Shown here: in pieces, positions 39,142-53,000 of the stretch
Layout: every line of letters begins with the position of its first letter
Position numbering within the stretch: position 1 is the first letter of the stretch
DNA from: Marthasterias glacialis
Taxonomy: Eukaryota; Echinodermata; Asteroidea; Forcipulatida; Asteriidae
Assembly: GCA_911728455.2 (NCBI GenBank)
Contig: OU452221.1
Location: 3,190,290 to 3,254,289 of the forward strand
Length of the DNA stretch: 64,000 bases
Direction: 5' to 3'
The notes under the pieces: model-generated
The model's database searches: none
Told to the model about the DNA's origin: nothing
The model's input: the letters and a program-made list of their open reading frames with translations, nothing else
Program-made: the position numbers and the translations under genes

Positions 39142-42100
39142 GGTCCTTTATCACATGGCCGTTTAAGACCGAGTCACTACTCTTTTATTCCTATTCATAA
39201 ATGCCCCTTTTGTTACAAAAACGTAATTATGTCGGAAAATCCGTATAACCTTTCTGAAGTTTTTGAATTTATTCGTCAATACCTGTCACGTCCTCGGCTC
39301 CATTTCGCGAAGGGTCAAATTGTATGCTACGCTCAACGGTTGCGCATGCGACGCTCAACTGTCCTGCGTTTTTCTGTCAATTCAAAAAAAAAAATACTGG
39401 TTCTGGGGAAATCAAAATAGTTCACAATTTTTTTTTCTTCAAATATTAATGCACCAATTACGAAGCCTTTTATATCTTTAAAAATCAGCAAAAATACTGC
39501 AAAATTTGTGTATTCACTACTAGCTTAAAACATTACAAAATTACTTTATGACATAGTTCTGGGTAAACATGTAAAAAGAAACCAAATGTTAGGGGTAATG
39601 AACATCAATTTTGAAAGTGTTTGTTCTCAAACTCTAGTTTTTAGAAGAGTTATTTCATTTCCAGCCTCTATTTTCCTGTAAACACACAATACAAACCATA
39701 GAGATATTATACAATTAAGAGGTCCTTCTTTTATACCAAAACAAAACAAGCCCAGATTGGGCTTTAGACATCGAAAATTTCCAGAATAAAATGTTGGTGG
39801 GGGGGGGGGGGGACTCACCCCCTCCCCCAGTTATGCAACTGAACATTAGTAATTGTCAGACTTGTATCCGCACTTTTAAAAGTTTGCAAAAGTTTGAACT
39901 CAATTGGTCATCGGAGTCACAAGAAAATAGTGGAAAAAAAACCCATCACGATTTCATTGTTTTTAACATTATCTTTCGGACTTGCACAAGTTCAGAACTA
40001 ATTGTTTTACTCAGTTCTCAAAAATTATAGCATTTTAGGCAAAACATAAAGAAGGTGACTGAACTCAACATGGTGAAGCAATCTCGGGGTTTTTCCCCCT
40101 ATAGCTTCCTCTTCCTCATCATTATCATATACACTGCCTTCATCTTTCACCTTGCAAACAAAAATTATCATGTATAATCGATTGTCTTGGTGATTCCACC
40201 AATCAAACAACTTGTGCAACTCACTGCTCCTAACCCACGGAAACTTCTAACCAATGGGAGACTTTGAAACGATAGGTGGCAACGGACTTACCAGGTAAAT
40301 TGACATTGTTTACATAGTTATGAGTATGCGCACATTTCTGAGAACAAAGGATTTACCTGGTGAGCCTGCTGCCACCTGGTGTCCTCTCCCTATTTTTCTT
40401 GTGACATTCTTTCCTACACTTAACTCACCAGATGCCAGTCATTGATACCTTCTGTTGTCTCTACCTCTACAACGGTATACCAACGCTTGATGTATCGTTT
40501 ATTGCTAGTGAAATCATCAAACTCAACATTAACTAGCAAGGAAAAACAAATATTAAAAAAAAAAAACTTGACACAAACTATTTCTCACCTATAGAATATT
40601 GTATACTGGTTTTTTTTTTTTTTTTTTACATATTCCAGAAGGACGCTTTAGTTAGTTTGTGTCTTTACTTCTTTATTTTGTTTATTTTTTCCTTTGGAAA
40701 GGGTGTCTGTTTTTCATGACTCAGCTGATTTCCCCCCTCCTATTTTCTTGATCTTCATTGATCAGAGTGTTTCGTCTTTCATAATCAACAGCAACAACAA
40801 TCCATGACAGTGGTTCCGGTATACAGTAAAATTAATGAGAGTAACAGAAGGGGGAAACCCCTTTTATGCCCCTCTGGTTACTCGTGTCGGCAAAGCAAGT
40901 TATAATAATAGCAACAAATGGATTGAGTATGGTGTGACGTGCAACAAAACAAAGCCAGGATGTTTAATTCGATGTTACTTCCTGTTACCATTGTTGTAGA
41001 TTAAAAAAAAAAAAAAATCCTAGAGACATAATTTGTCTAGACTTTCCCTGTGAAAAGGGGTCTATCAGGAAATTCTTTGATCAAGAAAAAAACATACTCA
41101 GTAAACACTGATCTGAAAATTCCATTACATCTCTGACAACGTGATGGAACAGCAATACTTATGAGTGAAACAATATTCCTGAAGGAATGGTAAATTGTGC
41201 TAGTTGAAATAGTGGGGCAGATACAGGAAATATTTGAGGGGAATGGGGAATTGTGCCTTTGGTAAAAGCATGAAATTTGGCACAGAGTCTGAGTATGTCA
41301 TAAGATAGATATGTGGCTATGGCCATCGCAGATTTGAATTTAAAAAACATAACGGTAGAATAACAAGCAATTTTCAAAATAGCTTCCTTTGCTTGTGCTC
41401 TCCCGATTATTTTGCAGGGTTACAATAACACTAGAAATAAAATAATTGTCGTCTGTATATCGTATAAGTTATCACACAAGCACGAGTGAAATACGAGAAA
41501 ATATAGCGTTTCTGCGTCCCTTACCCACGAGGCCTTCAGTCAACACTGGAAGATAATACAACTTTGAGCGTTATTTGATGAAGAGCAAAACGACCAATGC
41601 GCTAATTTTAGATCGTCATTTTGCACTGTCCGTATACGGAGCGTGACACATGATACTCAAAATGCGCAGAGTGTAATAATATAGATTACCGGGAGTATGA
41701 TATGATTTATTATCACACTCCCGTTGAGCAATCTGATTGGAGGATTAGCGCGTACTGGAAGATAAAAAGGTTTATGGCGTACAAACATTTTGTCAAATAT
41801 AAAAGTATGAGCTGCTTTAAATTGTAATTGTATTGATAATGTTATTTTGAAGTTTCTTTAAGCAGTAGGCTAACAAAAAGTTAAAATAAAACAACATTTT
41901 ACTTTTGCCCTCTAACACAAAGAGAAACTGTTAACATTCTGAATTTAGTAAAGGAGTAACTTTCTGACAAAATTTAAGTCAAAGTATAGAAGGTAATAAA
42001 TCCATGTTATTTTGATTAGTTTGTGAATCGTTTGGGTAGTTAAACAATTTAGTTTTCTGATACTTAGTGAAATATATTGAAGGAATGATTTTAGTTGTCT

Positions 42101-43195
42101 TGAGTTCTAATTGAAATCAAAATTTCAAACTAATTACAGTTGTTTTGCGATATAACATTGACATACATGTATTTAAAAATCATTAATTGAATAAATGTGT
42201 TTCTTAATGCAGCCTTAAAAAACACTCCCTGACCGTAAAACACTAAATAAGAAAAATTACTATATACTATAATTACTATATACCGGATATAACTAAATAG
42301 TTAATAATATTTTTTTTATGTATTTAAAGAAAATATACATCCTCAGGGAAATCCAAATTATGTACAAAACTCCTTCATTTGAATATAACAATGCAACAAT
42401 TACCAAGCATTATGTCAAGCACCAAAAGTACTTTAAAATTGCTATATTCATTTAAAAACTTTAATTACTTCATGACATAGTTCTGAGTAAAAACAAAAAA
42501 GAAACCAAATCATATACATGTAACCAATTCTTCAAGAGTGCATTCATTCTCATCATCTCCTTCATTCACAGAGGCTATTGCCCCCTCCAGTTTTTCCTTT
42601 GACCCTCCCCCTCGAAAAGAAGGAGTTTTTGACTAGGATGAATTTTTGTTCTGTATGGAACATTTTGTCATTACAATACCTTCTTTCTTTTATGACAAAC
42701 TTTGCTAGAAAAAAACACTTTCCACACTACCAAAGATGTTTACTTTAATCAGTCTTGTTGATAACCCTCTGGTCCCTGCAAATGTAAACTGAACAGAATC
42801 GTGGTGTATAAAAGATACATAAAGCTTTCGTCCTTTTCATTATATGACAAATTAGTTCAAGTTCGGAAGTAATAACTCACAAGGGAACAATAATTGCCTC
42901 TCATTAACGGTTACTAGTAATTTTATGACAAGTCTTTTATGAGCAGCTTAAACTGAACACAATAGTTTTTGAAGGCTCTACCTGGCATCCTTGCTCATAC
43001 TGTTTTCTTGCTAAAAGAGGCAAAAGGAGGGGGCATATATAATTGTTGCGTGGGCAATTTCATTTAAATTTGCCTGAATCACTGACGGGGGGGGGAAGAT
43101 GGCCCCTCTTTGGCTATGCCACTGAAAATCAGATGTAATAGAGTCTGGTGCCGTTGTTGTTCATACCACACAAGCCTAAAACCAAAATGATATTC

Positions 43196-43201
43196 TTTAT
43201 T
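43196..43201 (-). terminator. Candidate poly(A) signal of gene B
   Basis: A minus-strand AATAAA lies about 770 bases past the gene B stop codon. No cleavage evidence can be seen, and the hexamer is common in AT-rich DNA. Confidence 0.2.
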
Positions 43202-43299
43202 CCAATGATCAATGCAAAAGAAATGTAACCAGCTGGTGTCCAGATGGAATCTAACAATTATTTTCTTTTGCCAGATGACCAAAAATCCTGTAATAACAA

Positions 43300-43942
43300 T
43301 ATTAATAGTAAGTTGTTGTATAGTGCTTTACCAAACCCAAGGGCATCACAAAGCGCTCAATGTTTTGTCTACAGGAGCTATGTTCGAAATGTAAAACCCA
43401 TTTTTGTACAATGCACTGTATAAAGATTTACAAGGTGCTGTGGTGCTATCTGCAGCCTACCATACCAGAAAAAACCCAGGACCGAACCCCATCTCTTAAT
43501 AATAAGTGTACTCTCTAAATGTAAAATAGTGAAAATTTCACTCGCTTGCCAGAGTGGTGTCAGTTTGGCTCTTTTGAGAGTGAAACTCACTCTTCACCAC
43601 TCTTTTTGAGTGAAAGTGGGGTGAATTTCACTCTGAATCTAGTGAAAATACACGTTTTTCACTCCAAAAAGAGTAATCGGTCAACTGGCTCCTTGCGAGT
43701 GGTATGGCGGACAAAAGGAGTGGTTTTTCACTCTTTTACATTAAGAGAGTGCTGGGTTCTTTTACGTGCATCACACAACACAAGGAACCCAAGGCTTTAT
43801 GTCCCATCCGAAGTACGAAACAATATTGGCTAAGTGTCTTGCTTAAGGACACAAGTGTCAATACCGGGACTCAAACCCACACTCTGCTAATCAGAAACAC
43901 CAGAGCTTGAGTCCAGTGCACTTGACCACTCGGCCACACTTT
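43300..43942 (-). mobile_element. SINE-like element next to gene B stop
   Basis: The complete form: on the minus strand a tRNA-like head with B-box GGGTTTGAGTCCC, then TTAAGCAAGACACTTAGCC, a block of TTTCACTC motifs and an AAAGCACTATACAACAAC tail. It begins about 23 bases after the gene B stop codon, so it is probably in the 3' UTR. The duplication break in copy A falls inside this element (7522). Confidence 0.65.
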
Positions 43943-43964
43943 GCCTTTAAACCGGAAGACCTAT

Positions 43965-44066
43965 TTACAATGCATTGCCGCCGGAGAGTGTATCTTTCAC
44001 CTCCTCCAGCAAGCACCCTAAATGCTCTTGGTCACTCTGATCTTTTGTCTTCAATACCACAAGAAG
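43965..44066 (-). CDS. Gene B last exon: C-terminus
   Basis: Acceptor CATCAG, phase 0. It encodes [20 protein letters not shown] through LSGGNAL and TAA at 43965-43967. It corresponds to the final helix of the plexin GAP domain (pattern ...L...L..v...). Confidence 0.85.
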   Translation of the reverse strand, partial: LLVVLKTKDQSDQEHLGCLLEEVKDTLSGGNAL

Positions 44067-47000
44067 CTGATGACAAATGAAAATAAAGAGAAGGAAGTTA
44101 CCGAGTAATCAAACCTGTCATTATTTTTTGGCATCAATGTTTTGAGGTACAGGCATTTTAGAGGTCAATTTCATGCAGTAAACTGTTCAGGAAGATGCAA
44201 GAAGAGAGTCTCTTTAATAAAGCATCTAGCAAAAAGGGATAGATAAACTTACAAGATCCCATAGCTGCTTCAAGGTGCTTAGCTTGCTGAACAGTCCTGT
44301 GAAATTCTACAAGAAAACAGAACAAATTTAAGTCTTAAAGTGAATTAATTGAATGAATCCAAGTCAAAACTGTTTTTGTTTCATCAGGATTTAGTGCACG
44401 TTCATACTATGCAGTAATCAACTCTCCTTGATTCAACCGGAAGTGTTGTATAAGAAATTGTATATGTCTAAATACTTTTTTTAAGTTTATGTACAAATAT
44501 TTAACTGTCTTTCTTAACTTTGTACTTTTATTGGCAGACTAAGCCTTTTGGTTATAGGAAATAATTTATGTATTTCCTCCTTGGTCTTGCCTTCTCCAAA
44601 ATTTCCTTATTTTGTTCTTATATTGTGCCTTAATGTTTGTTTTGGAGAGAAATAAAATAATAATAATAATAATAATCAAAATAAGCAATGGTAATTTAGG
44701 GGGTCTTCCACATGCTGTTTCCTCGGCTATGACAGTATTTCAAACCAGCACTAGAAGATTGAACTTGTGTGAGTTTTATAATCAGTGAGCTGTCAGACTG
44801 AAGCTTGAATTTTGTTTGTCTCCATAATTAATACCAATATGGTACTTTGCTCTCTGTAAGTTTTATAACAGTATGTGATTTTGCTTTTACCCAAAAGCAA
44901 TTCAATGTAACCAAACTCAGTTTGGCCCCTTTTTTCCACAATATGCATTCGGTATTTTTTATTGCTGTTTCAAACAGGGAACATGTCAAAGGTTGTGGAA
45001 GAAGACATTATTGGAAAAAGGCTTGGAATTCAAGGAAATGTCTTTTAAGTAATTGCCTAGTGCTGTGTATCTAAATGGATCTTAGAATTAAATAATGAAT
45101 AGAGGCGTTGAGAATTTAGATGGAATTTAGGCAAAGTTTGCGACAGTAAAATTGCCTTTTACCTGACTTGCTTTCTGTAGCTCTGCATTGAGGTCTTGTG
45201 TGGTTACCGGTGCAGATGCCTCTACTTCTTTATAGTATCGTCGAACACGGCGCTGGTACTTGGTTCTCTCTCTGCTGTACAAGAACTTATTAATGGAGGA
45301 TTTCTGTCAAGGCAAACAATTAAAATCAACATTTTTGCAGGGAAACTGCTCCTCAAAATATTTAGAAGTTTAGGTGAGCATTTTTGGTTTCCTTTGGGAA
45401 GACTTTCGAAAATCACCTTCCAGCATCTTCATTCCAAGTGACACAATGGAGAGCAACTAATCCTTACCATAAAGCACTAATATTTATCTGAAACTTTTTT
45501 TCAACATGCCCCCTACACCCTGTTCCTCCTGCTCCCCACCCCTTAACCTCCCCACGATTATCCAATTCTCACAAAACTCTTGGGATGCAATGGTTTTTAT
45601 TTGGATATGCTCAAGATTCGCTGGCATATTAAAGTGCTATTTGTTGGTTTTGCCAGATGATGCAGATGAACTGTCAAAATGCTCAACAGACTAGGGAGAT
45701 GGAAGAGCATCCTGAACAGATTTTTCTGTAATGTTCTTAGAAAGCCATCTCAGCATTCTCTGACTTCCCTTACCTGTCCAAGTTTACCTGTCTCAGTACC
45801 GTGTGCATCATGGAATAACTGACTAATCATGTCCATGCTTGCCTCGACAGATGGTGAGAGTTTGATGTCAAAAATGTAATCTGGATGCTTGATGGCATTG
45901 GACCAGAAACGCAACGGTAAACTAGACAAAGTTATTGGTTGAAAAGTATAATTATTCAGAGATCTTCTCGTATTTTTGAACGGTTCTCGTCATCTAGGCC
46001 CCTAAAAGCTGTTTACAGCTGAGCAAAGTTTTCCTCTCAATGAAGAAAATGTACTTATGCTTCAAGGGGAAAGTATGCCAATTTTGTATAGGAATAGTAT
46101 ATTCATTCACAACCTTTAGTTTTTTTAATTAAATTCATCATACCAGGGACGTGATTTGACGAATGTGAACATTCCTGAGAATGGCTTGTGGGCTTGGGTT
46201 CCCCCTTATTCTAGATCCAGGACGTTCCAGCTGTTACAAGTCAGGAGGTTTACAGTAAGCATCAACGAATTATAAAACTACAGGTTCATACACAGCATGG
46301 ACTATTTCATTCTCCCTTTGGAGACTGTTTACTACTTCTTCCAAGAAAACTGAAAGGATCACAAAGATTTTGAGACCATCCTGAAATCAGGAAAATTCCT
46401 GAGAAATCATGTATATGCCTGCCATACAACAAACTATGAAAATTCATCAAATCTGGTGGTTGCGTTTCAGTGTAAACAATGAAAAAAGTTAAACCATTCA
46501 TATTGGGCATATTTTGATCAATCAAACCAAGCAACAGTAATTAAAGTATGCAACAGTGATCGTAGGGGTCTTAAAATACAATTTTCTTGACTTTTGACAC
46601 TATTTTAGACAGATATTTCTCTGGAGGGATGGTATACTGGAATGAACTTTACAATTAGTGATCTGTCTTGATAAATACCACTCTTATACTTTATAATTAA
46701 AGTTTATTCACAATGTGGAGGGATGCAAAGCCTCAAACTATTCCATTCTCAGGGTAGTTATTTGATATTAACTTCTCAATTGATATTAATTTATTGATTC
46801 TGAAAATGGATTATCCACTTTAGTTATACAAATACCATGTCGTATATCAATTTAGTGTTTTTGTGTGGTTGTCTTTACAAAAATATTTGTTTGCTCACAT
46901 GTTGTTCTTCCAGGCATATTTAATTTCCGGGTCTTTGGACTTGGTGTCACACAGATGTGCCTGTTTGTCGAAAAAGTCAAAGAGGAACTTGATGGCCTTA

Positions 47001-50000
47001 GGGGTGCTCTCCACAGACAGAATGGTGTGGAACATATCGTCAACATACTCTTGGATGATGATCTGTTTTTAAGAAGTTGGGATAAAAAGTCAAGAGATTT
47101 CAGTTTGTTCCACAGGTCCCTGCTTATCCAGAGCAAAAACTGCCTCCATGTAAAAGTGTGTTCACAGATTGTTCATTATGGTTTCCTTCTTTATTGTTTT
47201 TATTATTATATCTTTCTGGTCAATGAAACCAAGGGACCCTCAAAAGTGACTAGCACTGTGACCCATAGGCCTGAAGATACCGGTGTAGAGAAGAAGATGA
47301 GGAAATATCAGTTTTAGATGTAGGGAAAACCCATGCAATAAGGTAGGGACTGAAAACCCAATCCACATGCATGGCGCTGGTTCGGAATTCAAACCAGGGT
47401 CCACAGAGGTGAAAGGCATAGAAGAAACCACTTACACAATCAGAAAACTGATTCTTAACTTTACCTTTGACAGTAAAACCCTCTGTATTGGGAGCCTGTA
47501 GGCAGCCCACTGATGGTGTTCATCTGATGACACACACCATGATCTGCATCCTCTCTGCTCAGTGGTTTGTTCCCTAACAGAGAATGACTTCTTCTCTTGA
47601 GTCTGGAGATAAAAACGTTACCTTAATTATCATTTTTATGAGGTCAGGCTAATGAGAAATGTAGCTGCTGTGATTAAAGAGATTATTTAATTACTTTGTT
47701 TTATTTAACCAGGGTAGCCCCATCAGTTTCCAATGAATTGTTTTGGCTGAGGGTCCTGGGCTCGATTTCACAAAGAGCTAAGATTGATCTGAAGTGCAAA
47801 TCAATCGAATGTTGCTAAGCAAAGTGTTATGTCACAATACAAATTACTATGGTAATATTGACAGCTCATCTTAAGATGAATCTTAATGCTTTGTGAAATC
47901 GACCCCTGGATACATACACTATAAAATACAAAAGCATCAAGAACAAAAAACAGCTCAAAAATAAAAATCTAAAAAAAAAAGAGTACAAATGAAATTCTAA
48001 GAAGTACATATTGGGGCCACCAAAAAAAACAACACATCCGCACACAAAAAGTAGCTGTTGGGAGAAGAATATAACAAAGAGGAATAAGAAGGAATTCATG
48101 CTACATGTACAAAAATAGTTTTAGACAAAAGCAAAACCAAAGTATGAAAATAGACATTCAAAGATGGTTTTTAAACAAAAGCACTAGATTTAAAAATGTT
48201 TAAAAAAAAATTAGTCATTGATCCAAATCCAAATTCAGTACTGAAAACACAACCATCCACTATCCTTTAGTCCACTACAGTTGTTGAAATGTACTCATGT
48301 TATTAATAATACGTAGTTCTTATATAGTGCTTTATCACACCCAATGAGCGTCTCAAAGCGCTCAGTATTTTTTCCTGCAAGGTATGCGGAGTTACATTTT
48401 TGAAGTGTGAGACCTGTTCCTTTACATAGCACCATGTAACGGTTTACAAGGTGCTGTGGAGCAATCTGCAGCTGATCAAACCAGGAACACCATGGTGAAC
48501 CCCTTCTCTTTTCGATAAGTGCACTGGGTTCTTTTATGTGCATTACACAAAACACAAAACCTAGGGCTTTACGTCCCATCCGAAGGACGCAGCAATAATG
48601 GTCAAGTGTCTTGCTTAAGGACACAAGTGTCACGACAGGGACTCGAACCTACACCCTGCTGATCAGAAACACCAGAGCTTGAGTCTGGTGTTCTTATCCA
48701 CTCAGCCATGACATGCCACTTATTACATAATTTAATACTTGGACTATCAAACATGTAGATGCTCCAAAGAAATGAGAGGAATATTTGCCAGATTCTGTTC
48801 ATGGACAGTGAAGACAGACATTATTGTTGTTGGAATTTGTACCCATGCACCTGATTAGCAAGTGTGAATTGGTCCCCCAAATAACAATTTTAAACATGAG
48901 AGAGCACACATGATAGTCCCGTCATTGTTACAAAGGTTTTGAATATTAGAAAATCTTAGCAGGTGTATAGAAGTATCATTCCTTTTGTAGCGTGTCGTGG
49001 CCGAGCGGTTTAGTGCATTGGTCTCAAGTTCTGGTGGCTAAGTCATCAGGATGTGGGTTTTAATCCCGGACGTGGCACTTGTGTCCTTGAGCAAGACAAT
49101 TAACTATAACTGCTTCAAATAGGGGAAGAGGCAGTTGTGATTGTCTCGCAACAGATTTATTTACCCCTCCCTATTCTTAGCTGTGCAGTTAAGAGACTAG
49201 CGTTTATATCTCTCCATGTCTTGTTTCTGCACACTGAAGCAGGTTTCTATGCTTTCAAAAACTAGCCCACACCTCTAGTGGCCTTCGGGCCTTGTGATGG
49301 GCGAATTGCATAATTTTATTAACAAAACAAAAAAATTGCAATCAATTCGTGTTGCAAAAATTTTACTCAAACAAGAACTTTGTTGTGGCTTACCAGATGC
49401 CAATACCCGACTCCTTCAAGGTTTTCCTCTTCATCTCCCAAACCATCATTATCTGAGGACATCAGACAGATATAATTTTATATGAATAAATGGCAAATTT
49501 GGGGTTATTTTGAGTCCTCTTCTATAATTATCATGATTAATTTCTAATAAATATATTCTCATACAGAAAGGATTATCTAGTTAATGTAACTAATAGCTTG
49601 CATTTAAACAAATGAAACTAATTCCAGGTCGTGACCTCCTTTTGCTTATTTTTAGGTCAGTCATACACGCATGCACTATCATCTATCATTTATCATTTTC
49701 TTTGTTTAACTGATAATTACCATACGCACTTTCCCCTTCACACTTCCTCTCTTGTGTGCTGTTAGGGACCTATAGGTAACCAATGACAACAGGGTACCAA
49801 TAAAAACTCTTGCCAAATCAAAAACTTCATAAATATCATTAGGAATAGCGTCATCTATTCATTGTCAATACATTATCTGGACAAAAGCAACCAGTGAAGT
49901 ACAAGTAAAATATTTTATCGAGTGAACTCTTTCATCAATTGAACTGATTTATTATGGCATAGCAAGGATGTGACGCGAGTACTAGTCAGTAACTATATGG

Positions 50001-53000
50001 GAACCCAGTGTAAACAAAGTGCCAGTAAAAACTTTAAACCAATGAAACGGTGTGTTATTTAAATCTAGTTAACTGTCGTCTTCATAAGTTATTAGTTTTG
50101 AAGCTTATCGTTGTTTAGTTTTCGAAAGGGCAATTGGCAATTGTTGCGTGGAGTACTTAGACTCATTCTGATGTCGATAATTTAGAGGTCGAGACTCAGT
50201 TTCTTTGGGAAATTGTTGATGTCAACTTGCAAAAGTTTCTTACTTTTGATGGAGACTCTGTTTGAGTTTTTTTGTGGGGGATCTTCTGCTGATTGTCATA
50301 TTTTGTTGGGATGCAGTAACCACCTTCCATAGTGAATGAGGATTCTGCTTCCTTAGCCTAGGAGACAATTGTTACCATGGTTATTCATTGTGGCTTTTGG
50401 ACTCTATCACAACAAATTGGTGTCTGCAAGTAAACGTATATCCCCTGTTACACATGTTAGATGGTATTCTAATTTATCAAAAAATATACATTTAAACAAA
50501 AATGGGGTATGGAATGATCACCCTGGGCCTTTTTGCAACCTTTCCGTCCTCCCTGTTTTTGTTGCTTGTACAAGAATAAAGTATCATGAAATTGGGTAGC
50601 AGGCTCCTCATGAGCCCAATTTAATGGAGCTCCTTAAGCTGAAAATATTGCTTAAACATTAATTGCTAAGCAAAAATAAGCAGGAAACCAGTCACATGGC
50701 AATTTGGCTGGTAACCTTATTGTGGTAAGAATTATTCTGTTATGCTTAGCTATTTTTTGTGCTTAAGCAGCTCTATGAAATTGGGTCCTCCCCGGGCCCA
50801 ATTTCATACAGCTGTTTAAGTATGAAAAGTAGCTCAGTGCAAAAAAATTATGCTCACCAGAATAGGGTTTCCAGCCAAATTACCATTCCACATGTACTAT
50901 CTGTAACTGGTATCCTGCTTAGTTTTGCTTTGCAAAACATTGTTAAGCAACATTTGCTGTTTAAGCAGCTCTATGAAATTGGGCCAATGTCTACAGATAA
51001 AGTACCTGAACTACCAGCATTTTATATTGCAGGGATTTACAAATTCTCTGTACCACCACAAAATTCAAAAACAAGAGAACTGATAAAGAAGGGCTAACTC
51101 CCCACTCTTACTTTGAATAGACTATTCATGTCTTTTAAAACGAATGGGGATCTTAAACAAAATTGAAAACCACAAGTTGTTCAAGAGTTACCAGATGAAG
51201 ATCTTTATGTCCTTCCTGTGTGAAATATTCTGTAGAGGATTAAAGATAATGGCACATAATACAGAAAGCATTAAAAAAGACCAAACAACTTAAGCAAAAG
51301 TTCTCCATGCGTACAAATTGTGTTTGGGGTTTATTTCACAGAACTGATTAATGAAAAAAGAACAGTGCTTTTAAAAATATATCAAGCAAAACTGCCCAAA
51401 GAACTTCTTACAAATGTACACTAGAAACCCGGTTCTACTAAATAAAGTTTTTCTGTGCGTGGCAAATATAGAGGTTCAACACAATAAGAACTTAAGTTTT
51501 CATCAAACGTATCATACAGTCCACCACTCTGAAAATATCATCCAATTAAATGGACAGAAAACATATCAACTCTGCCCAGGAGGGTACCAACTGGTTTAAT
51601 TTCTGAAAGGAAAGCATTTACCATTTGTCATTTCTACTTCAAACTGATGCACTGGTCCAGAACTACTCATGACACTTGCAGCTTGTCCCTTATCCACAAG
51701 GGTCACTTCTGCTTCATCAGATACCTGTAGGCAACCAATGAAATAACAGGGAACCAGTGACAACTTTTACCTAATGTGTGGTTGTCTTTAAAAAATACTG
51801 TATTTCCACCTCACAAATTATTTTTTAGGTCATATTTGAATTAGTTTTGTTGTAATATTCAAACATCTATTTTACTCACTTGAAAATCTTTGAGGGTGTT
51901 GATTCGACATAACTCGTTATGGACAGGCCTGACGGCCTTGTCTGTCAAGATAAGACGGTCGTTCTTTCCCCGGTGCCACACTGTCAAAAATAAAGTCACA
52001 TGTAATATTATAGATTCCTGTTTTAATATGAACAAATACTTGACAGTTGTTAGTAATTAAAAGAGGAAAACTGTACCAGAGAAAGTGAGCGTGAAAGTGA
52101 AATATCAGCATGATGGTTTTATCATCATTTGTCTATAACTGCTTGAGTGTCAGACAAGCAAGTGATTGTGTAATGCATAATATAACCATAAAGTCAGCTT
52201 AACTCTAAAAAACTTTTATTTATAAAGGCACCTTTTTGAAGACCCCCAAGTTGGTGAATTACTGATAAACAAAGAGAGACAAAGTCTTAGATATACACAG
52301 TAGTTTAAGAGTGACATACCAAGACTGACTTGGTTGGCACTGGGTCTGCTGGAGTAGGGTTTGTTGAGATGGATGGCATCTAAGATCTTCTCCTTCACCT
52401 GCGAGATGGTGTCAACGTCTAACACCTTGACTTCTTTGATGACAGCTCCTTCTTTGTTTAGAATCACCAGTGTCTAAGGGCCAACAAAGTTTCAAGGTTC
52501 ATTATTGTCAGATTATAGTCTGGTGCTCAAAAGACTGTGAAAGGGTGGGTTTAAAAAAAACCCAGATTTTTCATCCAGAATAGATCCATTCCTTAAGCTC
52601 TGCCCCTTTAATGCATTGACCAATCGCATTTGTGATCAGTGTCAAAAAATTTACCACAAATCCGACCTTCTAAAGTCCAAGTCTTGGTCTATAGGCCTTT
52701 TTTTGTTACTGCAAGAGGGCGCCCTTTGCGGGTAGATTGGGGGTCAGACCATAGAAATAGTGTGATAAACCAGATACAATCAGACTGCTAACCAAGCAGT
52801 TAACATACAACTTTTGAGGGATTTTTTATTGACAGTTTTACAATGTAATCAGTGTTAGACATTTGCTTGGACAATTGTTCTTGTTAATGTTTTGAAATAC
52901 TTGTGTACTTTCAAAATGGAATTAGTAGTGCGCCTTCTTGCTTTCAAAATATGGCTTATTAGAAATCTCAAATATACTTACCAAGATGTTGAAATCTAAG

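Larger units (their letters stand above)
36325..43855. repeat. Right copy of duplicated non-coding flank
   Basis: Aligns with 1-7522. It lies between gene A's 5' end and gene B's 3' end, so in the tandem arrangement each plexin has this flank downstream. The open frames seen here are short and not preserved in a coding-like way. It holds a truncated MITE (38625-39141), poly(G) runs and the start of a SINE-like element. Confidence 0.85.
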
